Positions 21,660 through 31,643 are shown, numbered from the stretch's first letter. The stretch is DNA of 64,000 nucleotides from Thysanoteuthis rhombus (GCA_963457665.1 OY735231.1:40614906-40678905), one strand, 5' to 3'. The notes: generated from the sequence alone by a model not told the origin. Program-made: numbers and translations.

Positions 21660-22440
21660 ACCTCCCTCTGCTACCGATGTCATCACGGCGTCTTTGTTTG
21701 AAAAGTCAACAAATGAGAAGAGAGAGATACTTTTTATTCTGCAAAAACTTTTCTCAAGGGAGACTGGTTAGACGATCGATTCATTTTCGTTTGTTCAATG
21801 CACAAACGCGTGTTTCACTACGCATCCCCTTTTAAAACAAAAAAATGTAATATTCCTCTCGAAAACTTTGAACCAAAGTTTTTTCAAAACGTAGAATTTC
21901 AAAGAAAAATGTGTCTGCATGTACACGCTACACTTCTGATGTAATCGTAATTAGCTATAAGAACCATAGATTTGCGTTATAATTGTTTAATCATATCTAT
22001 ATATGTTTGACTTGATATATCACTATTAAAACATATTAAATGCACCTACATATACATCTCATCCTTCTGATGTGACTGACATTAGCTATAAAACCATAGC
22101 ATAGCATTATAATAGTCTAATTTTATCCGTATATGTTTTACAAGATATTTCTCTACTCACATACGTTACATATTTGCTTAAGTCTACTGTCTGTTGAGTG
22201 ACCTTAGTACTCAGTACATGTCTCTCTCCGATTGTCGCTACAAATAAAAAGATCTAACTCTGCTGTTGCTGCCATCACGTCGTCTCTGTCTGAAAAGTAA
22301 ACCAATGAAAAAACGCTGATTAACTAAGCGTCGAAACTCTTTGTAAAGGAGACTGTGATTGGCCGAACGATCCAACAACTGATTCCCGCTAAAGGTAATC
22401 GTCTCCCTTCCTTTGTTCAATGTGCAATAGCAAACCAGCC
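21660..22440. repeat. nested direct repeats inserted in a family A copy
   Basis: Outer repeats: 21663-21810 and 22255-22440 share CTCTGCT, ATCACG(G/T)CGTCT, TGTTTGAAAAGT, AAACTTT or AAACTCTTTG, GGAGACTG and TTTGTTCAATG(C/T). Inner repeats: 21938-22025 and 22071-22158 share CTTCTGATGTAA, TTAGCTATA, AACCATAG, ATTATAAT and ATATGTTT. The arrangement (outer, inner, inner, outer) separates the two halves of one family A copy by about 950 bp. No coding capacity, and no LTR TG..CA ends were confirmed. Confidence 0.6.
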
Positions 22441-22525
22441 TGCGTGCCAGACCAGCTTAAAAATTGGAGAAGTGTGTATCGATAATTTTTATGAAAGATT
22501 TGGTTGATGGTTTTTAATATGAAGT
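22430..22525 (-). repeat. family A copy, left end, inverted
   Basis: AAACCAGCCTGCGTGCCAGAC, then CAGCTTAAAAATTGGAG and GGTTGATGGTTTTTAAT matches the left end of inverted A copies at 14340 and 62800. Confidence 0.65.
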
Positions 22526-22724
22526 TAAAATCAGGAAATAATCTAAATTCTAAGTTTCAAATAGACAAGAAAATACCCTGAATCAACGGGAAAAAATTTC
22601 AAGGACAAAAAATAAATTTTAATCAAGTTATCAAATTATTGATTTTTTGAATTAAAGATTATATGCTTGCTTCAATGAATACGACTTCGAATTCACACAA
22701 TCAAATACGAAAATGAGTGTTTAA

Positions 22725-23400
22725 TCATCATTATCATTTTTGCATCCGGTGTTGGGCAAGGACCTCCATCAAGACGGGTGTCGCGGAACAAATACTTTCT
22801 GAACTTTTTCGGTTCGTCTTTCCATTTTAAATCAAGCCAGTGTCGGTTCGCCTGTGATCTCTTGGGATCCATGTTGTGAATGGCGTCCGGTGGCTGTCTG
22901 ACATTTTGCAAAATGACCAGCCTATTGCCACTTTGGTTCTCTGATGAATTCTATGCTTTTAAAAATGTATATATATTGTGCTGTTTCCTGATCATTTGAT
23001 GTGATGCCGAGCCTGTTGTATGGCTCTCAGTTCGGGGGTCAGTCTCTTGGTTAGATTTCTGGTCCAGCTCCCTCAGTGACTATCGGGAGGATACATTGGT
23101 TACGTAATTTTCTCTTCAGGACTAATGGGATTTTTTTTGTTCTTGAAAGTTGAAATTGCTCTGCCAAAGCTTACCATCCTAATTATACTTCACTTGATTT
23201 CTTCATCTCTTAAGGATTTCATGGAAATCCGTTGTCCTAGATAGATGTAGTGTTCTACTCTTTCTAGCTCAGCATTTTCAATTTGGATTGCTGCGTCTTT
23301 GTCTTCAACACGTTTGTGACCTTTGTTCCTGTGAAGACCAACTTTTTGGTTTTCTTCATTCAGTATGTCTTGCATTGGTTGGAGGCCATAAAGGTTTTCA
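22725..23400 (-). mobile_element. RTE-type LINE, longest 5' reach in the window
   Basis: The minus-strand frame 23375-23190 encodes ILNEENQKVGLHRN, KTK-like KGHK, AIQIENAELERVEHYIYLGQ and RDEEIK, which is the end of the RTE reverse transcriptase domain and the YLGQ motif. Downstream the C-terminal part is recognisable at nucleotide level to 22745 but internally shortened and frame-shifted. The tail has only degenerate ATGATAATGATG near 22725. Confidence 0.75.
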
Positions 23401-23404
23401 ACAA

Positions 23405-24110
23405 AGAGGATTAATACTATTGTATCAGTAAAGATCTATCAAGCCTTGACATGACTCGATTCTTTGCCCCGCACCGAAATCCCAAAGAACCCTAATATAC
23501 ATTCAATTTTTCTTCTTTGCGGGCATATGTATCCAACGTTTAGAGTCACTGTTCTAAAACTATTTTACAGTCTTTATCTTGTTATATAGATTTTGAGATT
23601 TTTAAATTTTTAGCGTCGTTTGTGCGTGTGTGCACTGAAACATATGTATGTATAGATATAGTTGGATTCGAAAAAGATTCATGCCTTTCCTGAGGGCATC
23701 GATTGTCCCATGTGAAACTATGCTGTTAGCATCGTTCTCCCTAACTAAAAAACTCATGTATATACGTTTGCAGGGATACATCAAAATCGAAAAAAAAAAA
23801 CTCTGAAAGTAGGGTAAAGAAATAGAAAAGCCAGATTCTGATTAGAAAATTCATTGATATTTGAATCACAAGAATATTTCAATTCCTTTGTTACCCACTA
23901 TCCGTGAATAAAGCATTCATATAAAATACCTTTGTGAGCCAAAATGACGTAAAGCGAAGAAAGAATTTGCAGTAATTAACCTAAAGAAAATTTTGAGCGC
24001 TCCCAAACCCCGAAATGGTCAAGATGTTATGTCTGGTTGAGTCATTGGAGTTCGTTGTAGTGGTATGTACAGGAGGCTCAGGTTCAGAAGAGAGTAAGAG
24101 GTTTATGCGC
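23405..24110. other. no recognisable gene
   Basis: No supported feature. Confidence 0.35.
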
Positions 24111-24114
24111 TGCC

Positions 24115-24325
24115 TCTACAATGGCTCAATGCAAAACGAAAGCTGTACGCTATTTTCCCTTTTCACCTTTTTTGTAAAAGTGAAAAAGTAGCGTAAAGAA
24201 ATCTTTTGACAAGCAATATATATTCGAATTCAATTAGAAGATTTTATTTAGAAAAAATGTGCCAAGTGTTCAAAATGGAGGTTGGTATATTTTTCATCAG
24301 CAAGCCTATTAACTTCAAGTGGAGA
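24115..24325 (-). repeat. family D fragment, inverted
   Basis: The reverse complement contains GCTTGCTGATGAAAAATATA, then TCTAATTGAATTCGAATAT, CGCTACTTTTTCACTTTTAC and AAAAAAGGTGAAAAGGG, which align with 60485-60615 and 15950-16065. Confidence 0.55.
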
Positions 24326-24404
24326 GGTCCAGGGTTATGGACATAAAATACCAAAAACCAAAGTATCCATTATATAAGTAGATTATAGGCTTAATAAAGA
24401 AAAG

Positions 24405-24655
24405 TCTGCAATCAATAAATCTTCCCGATAGTCATCTATGGAGCAGAAACATGAAACCTAACCAAAATATTGGCTTTCAAACTGAGAACCACCCAAAGTG
24501 CACAAAAGAGACTTATGCTCAAAATTGTGAATCGACGAATTAGGCAAATTTAGAGTGTACTGACTCTGAGATGCCCATGATAGAAAGGTCTAGCGAACCT
24601 TGGAGAAGGTCTATGCCCAACGATGAACGCTAAAAGGCTACTGCAGCTGATGAAA
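24405..24655 (+). mobile_element. RTE-type LINE remnant with internal deletion
   Basis: 24415-24520 matches the VTYGAETWNLTK..LRT segment (ATAGTCATCTATGGAGCAGA, AACATGAAACCTAACC); it then jumps to the last 130 bp of the element (GACTCTGAGATGCCCATGAT, GGTCTATGCCCAACGATGAA) and ends GCAGCTGATGAAACTGA. About 200 bp of the usual interior is missing. Confidence 0.7.
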
Positions 24656-24659
24656 CTGA

Positions 24660-25625
24660 ACGTCTTTTGGACTGTGGTATGAAGGATTTTAATACAGTGT
24701 TCCAATTTTGGACACACATAAAGTAATCGAAAAAAAACATTGGGAAGAAAGACTAAATAAACTAAGTATTACTACATTGTAGAAGCGTAAGTATGAGAGG
24801 ATACTAGATGGAGACATTCAAAATTTTAAATGAATTTAACACTTACGGCAAAAGTGGTTCAACTACTCCAAGCAAACAGTTTAATTTGTAGAACAGGAAA
24901 ATTGCTAAAACCTTGATTTTTTAGAGCTATGAATTATTCGAGTGAAGAACATATTTAAAATAAAAATAGTGTCAATAGTTTTTAAAATTGGCTCCATGAA
25001 TTTCGCCATCATGGCATAAGTAATGAATTGAAGGGTTCCTATTCTGGGAATCTTCAAATGAAATTTTCAAAATATGAATCGATTGAATTTTATTTTTAAA
25101 GTAGAAGAGTGTAAAAATGTATTATTTGAGATGGGCTGGAAGCCATTATATTCCATGAATAGATAGATAAATAAGTAAATAGATAAATGAATAAAGGCTC
25201 CATCAGCTAGAATTCGCTTGCGATTTCCTTTAACCGTAAATCGGCCAAACATACAATGGACGACGTCGTTATTCCGTTCAGCCGTATTTAATATGTTCAT
25301 CCCAATTCTGCAGTTTTAAAGAGGATGTGTAGCTGATTCTTCTCTTCAAGTTTCCATATAGGTCGACATTTGATGACACAGTTCCCCTCCCCCCACTTTT
25401 CCTCGGTCCATCGTTTTTATTAGTGCACATTCATATCACAATTCTGTCCATTCTTTGATGTTCTGTACCAGTTAACTCTTTCGCGAACCTATTTCCCTTT
25501 CGATCAATATTCCTTCGTGTAATGTTCTGTAGATGTTATTTCGTCTTATTCGATCTCCAAAATATCCTAGTTCTCTTTCCTTGAAGATTTTGAAAGTTAC
25601 ATGTAAATCGAAAGATTTAAAACTT
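24660..25625. other. no recognisable gene
   Basis: No supported feature. A degenerate GATA-rich run occurs at 25157-25195. Confidence 0.35.
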
Positions 25626-25627
25626 AT

Positions 25628-25628
<1 letters not shown>

Positions 25629-25669
<41 letters not shown>
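25629..25669 (+). repeat. (TAA)n microsatellite, 5' junction of RLE-LINE
   Basis: About 13 TAA units directly followed by the RLE-LINE fragment. Confidence 0.97.
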
Positions 25670-26045
25670 TGACAACCACAAACTACTCTGGGACTTTGAC
25701 ATCCAAACTGACCACCTCATCCAGGCAAGAAGACCGGACTTAGTAATAGTAGACAAAAAAAGGAAGGCCTGCCAAATAGTAGACGTTGCTGTACCTGCAG
25801 ACCATAGAGTAAAAAAGAAGGAGAGTGAAAAACGGGAAAAATACCAGGACCTAGCAAGGGAGTTAAGGAAAATGTGGAACATGAAAACCAGGGTAGTACC
25901 GGTCATAGTGGGCGCACTAAGAACTGTCCCCAAAACGCTGAGGGAGAGACTGGAGGAGATCGGGATTAGGGGGAGGATAGAGACCGTACAGACTACAGAA
26001 CTACTGGGAACTGCACGGATACTGAGGAAGGTGCTAGAGATATAA
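25668..26045 (+). pseudogene. RLE-LINE (Dong/R4-like) endonuclease domain, intact open C-terminus
   Basis: A 125-codon open frame without an ATG, entered straight from the (TAA)n tract and stopping at 26043-26045. It reads HKLLWDFDIQTDHLIQARRP, D, LVIVDKK.., CQIVDVAVPADHR.., EKYQDLAREL, MWNMKTRVVPVIVGALRTV, ERLEEIGI and ARILRKVLEI. RPD followed by 14 residues and D, plus the downstream K/Y/L block, is the PD-(D/E)XK restriction-like endonuclease signature carried at the C-terminus of R2/R4/NeSL-type LINEs. The upstream reverse transcriptase is absent, so the copy is 5'-truncated and cannot move by itself. It is uninterrupted, unlike its neighbour at 27.3 kb, and therefore probably young. Confidence 0.7.
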
Positions 26046-26285
26046 GTACTGCAACGAATTGTAGCTCTGTCATGATATTCGAAAGAGAGAGGAGACATTA
26101 GCTGAAGACCTGAGGAGACTTATTGTCACTCAGCCTTCAGCGATAACCACTGGGCAACCGGTGTGAAACTGTAAATCGCAGAATTACTGCGACCTATGAG
26201 TACTGGGGGAGGAGGGCTGGAGACTTGAGGAGACTTGCTGTCACTCAAACTCCAGCGGTTACCACCAGGCAACTGGTGTGAGAAT
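26046..26285 (+). mobile_element. RLE-LINE 3' UTR with duplicated hairpin module
   Basis: Two related modules, 26102-26163 and 26217-26278. Each has a stem-loop (CTGAAG..CTTCAG with inner CTGAG/CTCAG; CTGGAG..CTCCAG with inner TTGAG/CTCAA) followed by a short hairpin closed on a GCAA loop: CACTGG-GCAA-CCGGTG at 26148-26163 and CACCAG-GCAA-CTGGTG at 26263-26278. The two hairpins differ in sequence yet keep pairing (one G-T wobble) and the GNRA-type loop. In related LINEs the 3' UTR RNA is bound by the reverse transcriptase; a similar role here is inference. A (TAA)n-like tail follows. Confidence 0.75.
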
Positions 26286-26289
26286 GCAA

Positions 26290-26847
26290 ATAATAATGAT
26301 GATAATAATAATAATAATAAACAACATTTCTTCTCTTTCATGTTCTATATCTTTTGATTTTCAATGATATAGTAGTCCCTCCCCCATCCATTGCTGTTCT
26401 TATTGCACTTTCATGTGGCAGTCCATCCTTTGATGTCGTTATACCGATTATAGTTCGTGTGACCACTTTTTCTTTTCCCATCAATATATCCTTCAGGATA
26501 ATGAGGTTGATATAATCTAGCCAAAAACTTGAAGATTAGTCTAAAATCGGGAATGGGGTCATGGCCGCCTAGGGCGATGTTGCAAAAATAGGCCTTGGAA
26601 ACCAATTCGGAGCTGCGTGTCATCTTTAGAGTTGGCATTTTAGAACTGCAACAAATACAACGAACAAAGCTCGAGGTCGAAGAATAGCAGATATGGTACT
26701 TGTTTCCAGGAAAATATGGCGACAATAGCCTCTTTGTGATATCGGTCTTGTTGATAACAATAGGGAATAATAATCAATCTAAACCTGAAGGTCAGATTAA
26801 AATAAAGAAAAAGAATACGAATAAACTACTTCTTCTACTTTCCCCCT

Positions 26848-26848
<1 letters not shown>
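26290..26848. other. no recognisable gene
   Basis: About 560 bp between two RLE-LINE fragments with no recognised motif. It begins with an interrupted (TAA/TGA)n tail at 26290-26322. Confidence 0.35.
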
Positions 26849-26849
<1 letters not shown>

Positions 26850-26907
<58 letters not shown>

Positions 26908-26911
26908 AAAC

Positions 26912-26943
<32 letters not shown>
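26850..26943 (+). repeat. (ACT)n followed by (TAA)n
   Basis: About 19 ACT units to 26907, then AAAACA and about 10 ATA units to 26943, directly upstream of RLE-LINE copy B. The same ACT-then-AAT order occurs at 34493-34530. Confidence 0.95.
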
Positions 26944-26945
<2 letters not shown>

Positions 26946-27169
26946 GTAGACGTTGCTGTACCTGCAGACCATAGAGTAAAAAAGAAGGAGAGTGAAAAAC
27001 GGGAAAAATACCAGGACCTAGCAAGAGAGTTAAGGAAGATGTGGAACATGAAAACCAGGGTGGTGCCGGTCAGAGTGGGCGCACTAGGAACTGTCCCCAA
27101 AACGCTGAGGGAGAGACTGGAGGAGATCGGGATTAGTGGTTACCACCAGGCAATTGGTGTGAGATTCCA

Positions 27170-27170
<1 letters not shown>
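26944..27170 (+). mobile_element. RLE-LINE copy B, internally deleted
   Basis: Begins at GTAGACGTTGCTGTACCTGC (inside the endonuclease region) and is near-identical to the 25.8-kb copy until GAGATCGGGATTAG at 27136. It then jumps to GGTTACCACCAGGC, skipping about 287 bp that include the end of the frame and the first hairpin module. The surviving terminal hairpin is CACCAG-GCAA-TTGGTG (27144-27159), where a C-to-T change is tolerated as a G-T pair. Flanked on both sides by (TAA)n. Confidence 0.8.
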
Positions 27171-27235
<65 letters not shown>

Positions 27236-27236
27236 C
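27171..27236 (+). repeat. (TAA)n microsatellite between RLE-LINE copies B and C
   Basis: About 22 uninterrupted units serving as the tail of copy B and the 5' flank of copy C. Confidence 0.97.
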
Positions 27237-27883
27237 AGCACAAGCCAGAGGCAGTTTTGGAGAATGACAACCACAAACTAATCTGGGACTTTGACATCCA
27301 AACTGACCACCTCATCCAGGCAAGAAGACCGGACTTAGTAATAGTAGACAAAAAAAAGGAAGGCCTGCCAAATAGTAGACGTTGCTGTACCTGCGGACCA
27401 TAGAGTAAAAAAGAAGGAGGGTGAAAAAAGGGAAAAATACCAGGACCTAGCAAGGGAGTTAAGGAAAATGTGGAACATGAAAACCAGGGTAGTACCGGTC
27501 ATAGTGGGCGCACTAAGAACTGTCCCCAAAACGCTGAGGGAGAGACTGGAGGAGATCGGGATTAGGGGGAGGATAGAGACCGTACAGACTACAGAACTAC
27601 TGGGAACTGCACGGATACTGAGGAAGGTGCTAGAGATATAAGTACTGCAACGAATAGTAGCTCTGTCATGATATGCGAAAGAGAGAGGAGACGTTAGCTG
27701 AGGACCCGAGGAGACTTATTGTCACTCAGCCTTCAGCGATAACCACTGGGCAACCGGTGTGAAACTGTAAATCGTAGAATTACTGCAACCTATGAGTACT
27801 AGGAGAGGAGGGCTGGAGACTTGAGGAGACTTGCTGTCACTCAAACTCCAGCAGTTACCACCAGGCAACTGGTGTGAGATTCT
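27237..27883 (+). mobile_element. RLE-LINE copy C (Dong/R4-like), frameshifted
   Basis: Very similar to the 25.7-26.3 kb copy, with a slightly longer 5' part reading QHKPEAVLENDNHKLIWDF. An A run of eight at 27350-27357 replaces the run of seven at 25755-25761, shifting the frame right after RRPDLVIVDKK, so the endonuclease is broken here. The 3' UTR carries both modules: hairpins at 27744-27759 (CACTGG-GCAA-CCGGTG) and 27859-27874 (CACCAG-GCAA-CTGGTG). A (TAA)n tail with one CAA follows at 27884-27930. Confidence 0.8.
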
Positions 27884-27930
27884 AATAATAATAATAATAA
27901 CAATAATAATAATAATAATGATGATAATGA
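27884..27930 (+). repeat. (TAA)n tail of RLE-LINE copy C
   Basis: TAA units with single CAA, TGA and GATAA interruptions. Confidence 0.95.
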
Positions 27931-27934
27931 TAAT

Positions 27935-28655
27935 TTCCTCCAGGTTTCTATGTTCGTGTAGAACTGATAGGATTGTTCAGGTATGATCGACATTTGTATC
28001 TAGGATTAGAGTATCTGTGCTTCCTCAGTGTATCTCTGTTCTCTGCTAAGGATGACAGTGTAGTATATGGGCGCTCATTGCAAAATGTTAACACACACAA
28101 TTTATGTACGAGGACTGTCCATAAAGAAATCCAACTTTCATGCACGAATGAGACGAATTTTGTTTCAATTGAGGAAACACTTTTTTAGAGACACTTCTGA
28201 TTTTGCAATATATATATATATATATGTTTGTGTTTGTGTATGAGTAAAATTATCATTCTTTTTCTTTTCACCACATAATCATAGCGTGGATAATGATAAA
28301 AAATATCGTCATTGTTTTTTTTTGATTCGAATTGTTTATATCAGTGCGTCCAAAGTTTCCTGTTCGATGTGTATGTACAAAATACACTTTGCTTAAATAT
28401 TTTAAAGCCATTTTTGTTGTTTCTGTCGTTAAAAACCCCTGTCTTCCCAACGACAGGAACAGAATTATCTTCTTAATGTCTTTTTACACCAAAATTCTCC
28501 CGTGGCTATTGACAAAGTCTTGGTGTCGCCAAATTCTATCTAAACGTTCTTTTTCCGGATTCCTCTTAAGTTATATTTATCCAAAGACTGGATGTCTTTC
28601 CTGTAATACCATTATTCATTGATTTACTTATTTTGTACTGAGTGTTTCATATAAT
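27935..28655. other. no recognisable gene
   Basis: T-rich on the plus strand; short open frames on both strands (27948-28622) show no motif. A short (AT)n lies at 28206-28225. Confidence 0.35.
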
Positions 28656-28659
28656 GGAA

Positions 28660-28740
28660 GTATAGGGTAGGCGAGCAGTTAACAGCTCAGTTTTTGGACT
28701 CAGTGTTCCAAGTTCAAACCCTAGCTCGTGTTCACTTTGC
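28660..28740 (+). repeat. tRNA-like pseudogene or SINE head
   Basis: GTAGGCGAGCAGTTAACAGC near 28667 resembles an A-box region and CAAGTTCAAACCC near 28709 a B box, at normal tRNA spacing. Acceptor-stem pairing is poor, so this is not a working tRNA gene. Confidence 0.45.
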
Positions 28741-29007
28741 GCCAATAAGGTGTGTGTATGAGGGAGAGAGAATGAAGATTATGTGAGTGTGAATCCAAGA
28801 ACCGCTTGTATATAGAATTCTATTATATTTGACATCTTTTTCGTTCTCTTTCAACCTCTGTATACTGTGCTCGTCAATGTGGCAACCCTGCAATTATTAG
28901 TTATAGTTTTAACGATTGGCCATTTAAAAGTATGATTCACGTGTTATTGCTTCCTTTTTCACTTATATTTTTCTTCTTTCACTTTTTACTTACCTGTAAA
29001 ATTGTAG

Positions 29008-29085
29008 TCAGCACGGAGATTCTGATGGTTAGCACGCCTGACTCAAAGTGCAGAAGGTCAAGGGTTCGATTCAGGCGTGTGGAAT
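29008..29085 (+). repeat. tRNA-like pseudogene or SINE head
   Basis: TCTGATGGTTAGCACGCCTG, then AAGGTCAAGGGTTCGATTCA gives an A box and a strong B box (GGGTTCGATTC) at tRNA-like spacing. An (AT)n tract starts 75 bp downstream. Confidence 0.55.
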
Positions 29086-29154
29086 CCTCCCCATTAGGAC
29101 AAGTTCCCCTATTACTCTGCCTAACATTAAAGTGTAGTATCTATGTGCTCATTG

Positions 29155-29157
<3 letters not shown>

Positions 29158-29205
<48 letters not shown>
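29158..29205. repeat. (AT)n microsatellite
   Basis: Pure AT for about 46 bp. Confidence 0.97.
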
Positions 29206-29329
29206 CATATAGAATAAAAAATTATTGAAAATAGTGCTGCCGCAGAAATCAAACATGAAACCGATAGGGTGGCCGCTTCAAAGTAGCGATGATCTTACCA
29301 TTGACTTAAATAGCCACTGGTAATGCAAA

Positions 29330-29912
29330 GACCTCTCCTTGAGATCTTCAAATGAGGAGGAAATCAAGCAAAGAATCGCTATGGGATGGCAAGCCTTAGA
29401 CAGGACAAGTTCAACTTTTAAAAACCAGATGATACCAATAATTCTAAAAAGAAGAGTATACAACCAATGCATTCTCCCAATAGTCACTTACAGAGCTGAA
29501 ACATGGAACTTAACCAAGAGACAGACCAACGAACTGAGAAGTATGCAACGTGTGCATGAGAGAATTATGCTTGACCTTACAAGGAGAGACCACAAGACAG
29601 CACAGTATATAAGGAAAAAAAAACGGGAGTCTGTGACATCATAGAAACTATAAAAAACTTCAAATGGCAATGGGCAGGCCATGTTGCGAAAATGAAAGAC
29701 TACCGATGGACATCACGACTCACAACATAGATCCACAGAGATCACATGCGGAACCGAGACCGACAGAACACAAGATGGAGAGATGAAATAGACAAATTCG
29801 AGGAATGCTGGCTCCGTGACGCCCATGATAGAGAATTGTGGCGAATCCTGGGGAAAGTGTATGTCCAACGACGGACGTTATAAGACTGATGATGATGATG
29901 ATGATGATGAAT
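29330..29912 (+). mobile_element. RTE-type LINE 3' end, best preserved plus-strand copy
   Basis: The 101-codon frame 29339-29644 reads EEEIKQRIAMGWQALDRT.., LKRRVYNQCILPIVTYRAET, WNLTKRQ.. and RVHERIMLDLTRRD. A nine-A run near 29616-29624 shifts the frame; the continuation from about 29625 reads GVCDIIETIKNFKWQWAGHV, AKMKDYRWTSRLTT then stop, and ends DRELWRILGKVYVQRRTL. The element ends in (GAT)n at 29888-29912. This is the classic C-terminal layout of RTE LINEs with a short trinucleotide tail. Confidence 0.82.
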
Positions 29913-29914
29913 GC

Positions 29915-30515
29915 AATGACCCAAGTAACCACCTCTACCCCAAATTGTCATCTCGTTTATTCTCGGTGTTTTTTTTCTTTTCAACGCAACCGTTATGTAT
30001 GAAGAAATGGATATATATGATCCTACACAATGAATTAAAGATTGCGTTATATTATATTGCTACTTGTTTATTCTATATACGTTATCTACGCTGTACGATA
30101 TATTAACCGTGTAATGTCAAGAGATCTTTCTAAATAAGAGTTTATGTATAATATAGCGCAATCCGTAATCATTCTGTCGCTCAATACATATCCATATCTT
30201 AATCCACTGACTCACACACGTCTTCTCAGCGCACTGAACTGGAAACTACAAACTGTATAGATTAAATTCAAAATTGTCTGATAGATTTTTAAAGGTTCAT
30301 TTTAACATCCTTATTGAGCTTCGAAATTTACCAAAGATTGAAAGAATGCAAAATTTAAAAAAAAACTGATGAAACAAAATTGAACATTAAAAAGTTATGT
30401 ACAGAAATCAGAAATGTTGGGTGTGATTTTTTTCAACTCCGAAGATGTGTAAGGATGTAAGAAATGTTTTTGAAATGTATCGGGCATTTTTTGCACCCAC
30501 TGTATATTCATTTAT
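29915..30515. other. no recognisable gene
   Basis: No supported feature. Confidence 0.35.
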
Positions 30516-30516
30516 A

Positions 30517-30519
<3 letters not shown>

Positions 30520-30567
<48 letters not shown>
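30520..30567. repeat. (AT)n microsatellite
   Basis: Pure AT tract. The GC-richer segment 30585-30650 that follows (CCGGAGGGAAGTAGTC, CGAAGCGTCCCATCCGAGGG) may be repeat debris. Confidence 0.95.
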
Positions 30568-30568
<1 letters not shown>

Positions 30569-30809
30569 CACATGAGTATCTGCCGGAGGGAAGTAGTCAA
30601 TCAGGGCACCACCCCACTCACTAGATCGAAGCGTCCCATCCGAGGGTGAAGGGGTTTGAAAGTTGGAATATTATAGTCAGTGAAGGGTTATGGTAAGGCA
30701 CAAATGTTTTATATATAACTCCAACTAAGTGTACCCATATGAAAAGATGGTATTATTCTTAGCTGATAATAGGATTACTGTTAAGATGAGATATATTATA
30801 ATTATCATA

Positions 30810-30810
<1 letters not shown>

Positions 30811-30860
<50 letters not shown>

Positions 30861-30862
30861 AT
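30811..30862. repeat. (CA)n-(TA)n compound microsatellite
   Basis: About 17 CA units then eight TA units. Confidence 0.97.
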
Positions 30863-30984
30863 ACCCTCCTTTTGGAAATATAGCCCCCCCCCTCTGAAAA
30901 GTGACAGCATTCGCCCATGTGCATGACAATAGAGAGAACAATGTTTAAAATACCTCTCAGCGACGGAAACCTAGAATGAAAAGT

Positions 30985-31125
30985 AATTAGGTAACAAAGA
31001 TAGAGATGGACAGGGCACATAGTGAGGTGAAAGGATTGCAGATGGAGCAAAATGCTATCAGCTTAGTGCCTGGGGTACAACCAAAGGAGTGGGAAGAGAC
31101 CAGGCACAGGAAGGTTTGCTGTTTA
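30985..31125 (+). mobile_element. fragment of a second RTE-like family
   Basis: One frame reads RWTGHIVR, stop, KDCRWSKMLSA, stop, CLGYNQRSGKRPGTGRF. This aligns with the AGHVAR..DNRW....W.P....R..GRP..RW segment of RTE C-termini but differs from the other copies here in the PKGxGRPxxR part, so it belongs to a distinct, older lineage. Confidence 0.55.
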
Positions 31126-31602
31126 CATGTTCGAAGTTGAGGGAAGAAATGGGTATATCTCTGTTTTGTTTGCTTAACAGTCAGTAAACCGCTGCCGATT
31201 TTTCATCCGAAAAAGATGGCTACCACCCGTCGAAATGCATGCCCACGCATTGATGAAAAATATATGAGATTTTACACTTACTTTCTCTTCAGTTTTTCTC
31301 TTCCCCTTACTTATGTCACTTTCATCAACATTCAGATCTCTTCACATACACAATAGAAACATATACGCATGCATGTCTGTATTCGCACTCCGTTTTGTGT
31401 CTAAATATCTACAGATTATTCAAGATTCATTCAATACATTTCAAAATATTCATGTTAACATACTCACACAGCTGAAAAATTGACAGGATTCGGATCAAAG
31501 ATTTACGATTTTCGTGAATATCTTTGTTTTTCTCACATGATTTCTGTATTTTTGATATTAGGTCTGAATTTCATTTCAAATGTATTGGATTTTTTTGTAC
31601 CC

Positions 31603-31603
<1 letters not shown>

Positions 31604-31643
<40 letters not shown>
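31604..31643. repeat. (AT)n microsatellite
   Basis: Pure AT for about 40 bp, at the left edge of a T-rich block. Confidence 0.97.

Noticed and set aside
21663..22440. solo LTR pair of an LTR retrotransposon
   Set aside because: Direct repeats exist but no TG..CA ends, primer-binding site, polypurine tract or coding region was seen.
25472..26098. 208-residue minus-strand frame
   Set aside because: It is antisense to the RLE-LINE endonuclease region, which is the recognisable frame on the plus strand.
29008..29085. functional tRNA gene
   Set aside because: B box is good but I could not draw a complete cloverleaf with a paired acceptor stem.
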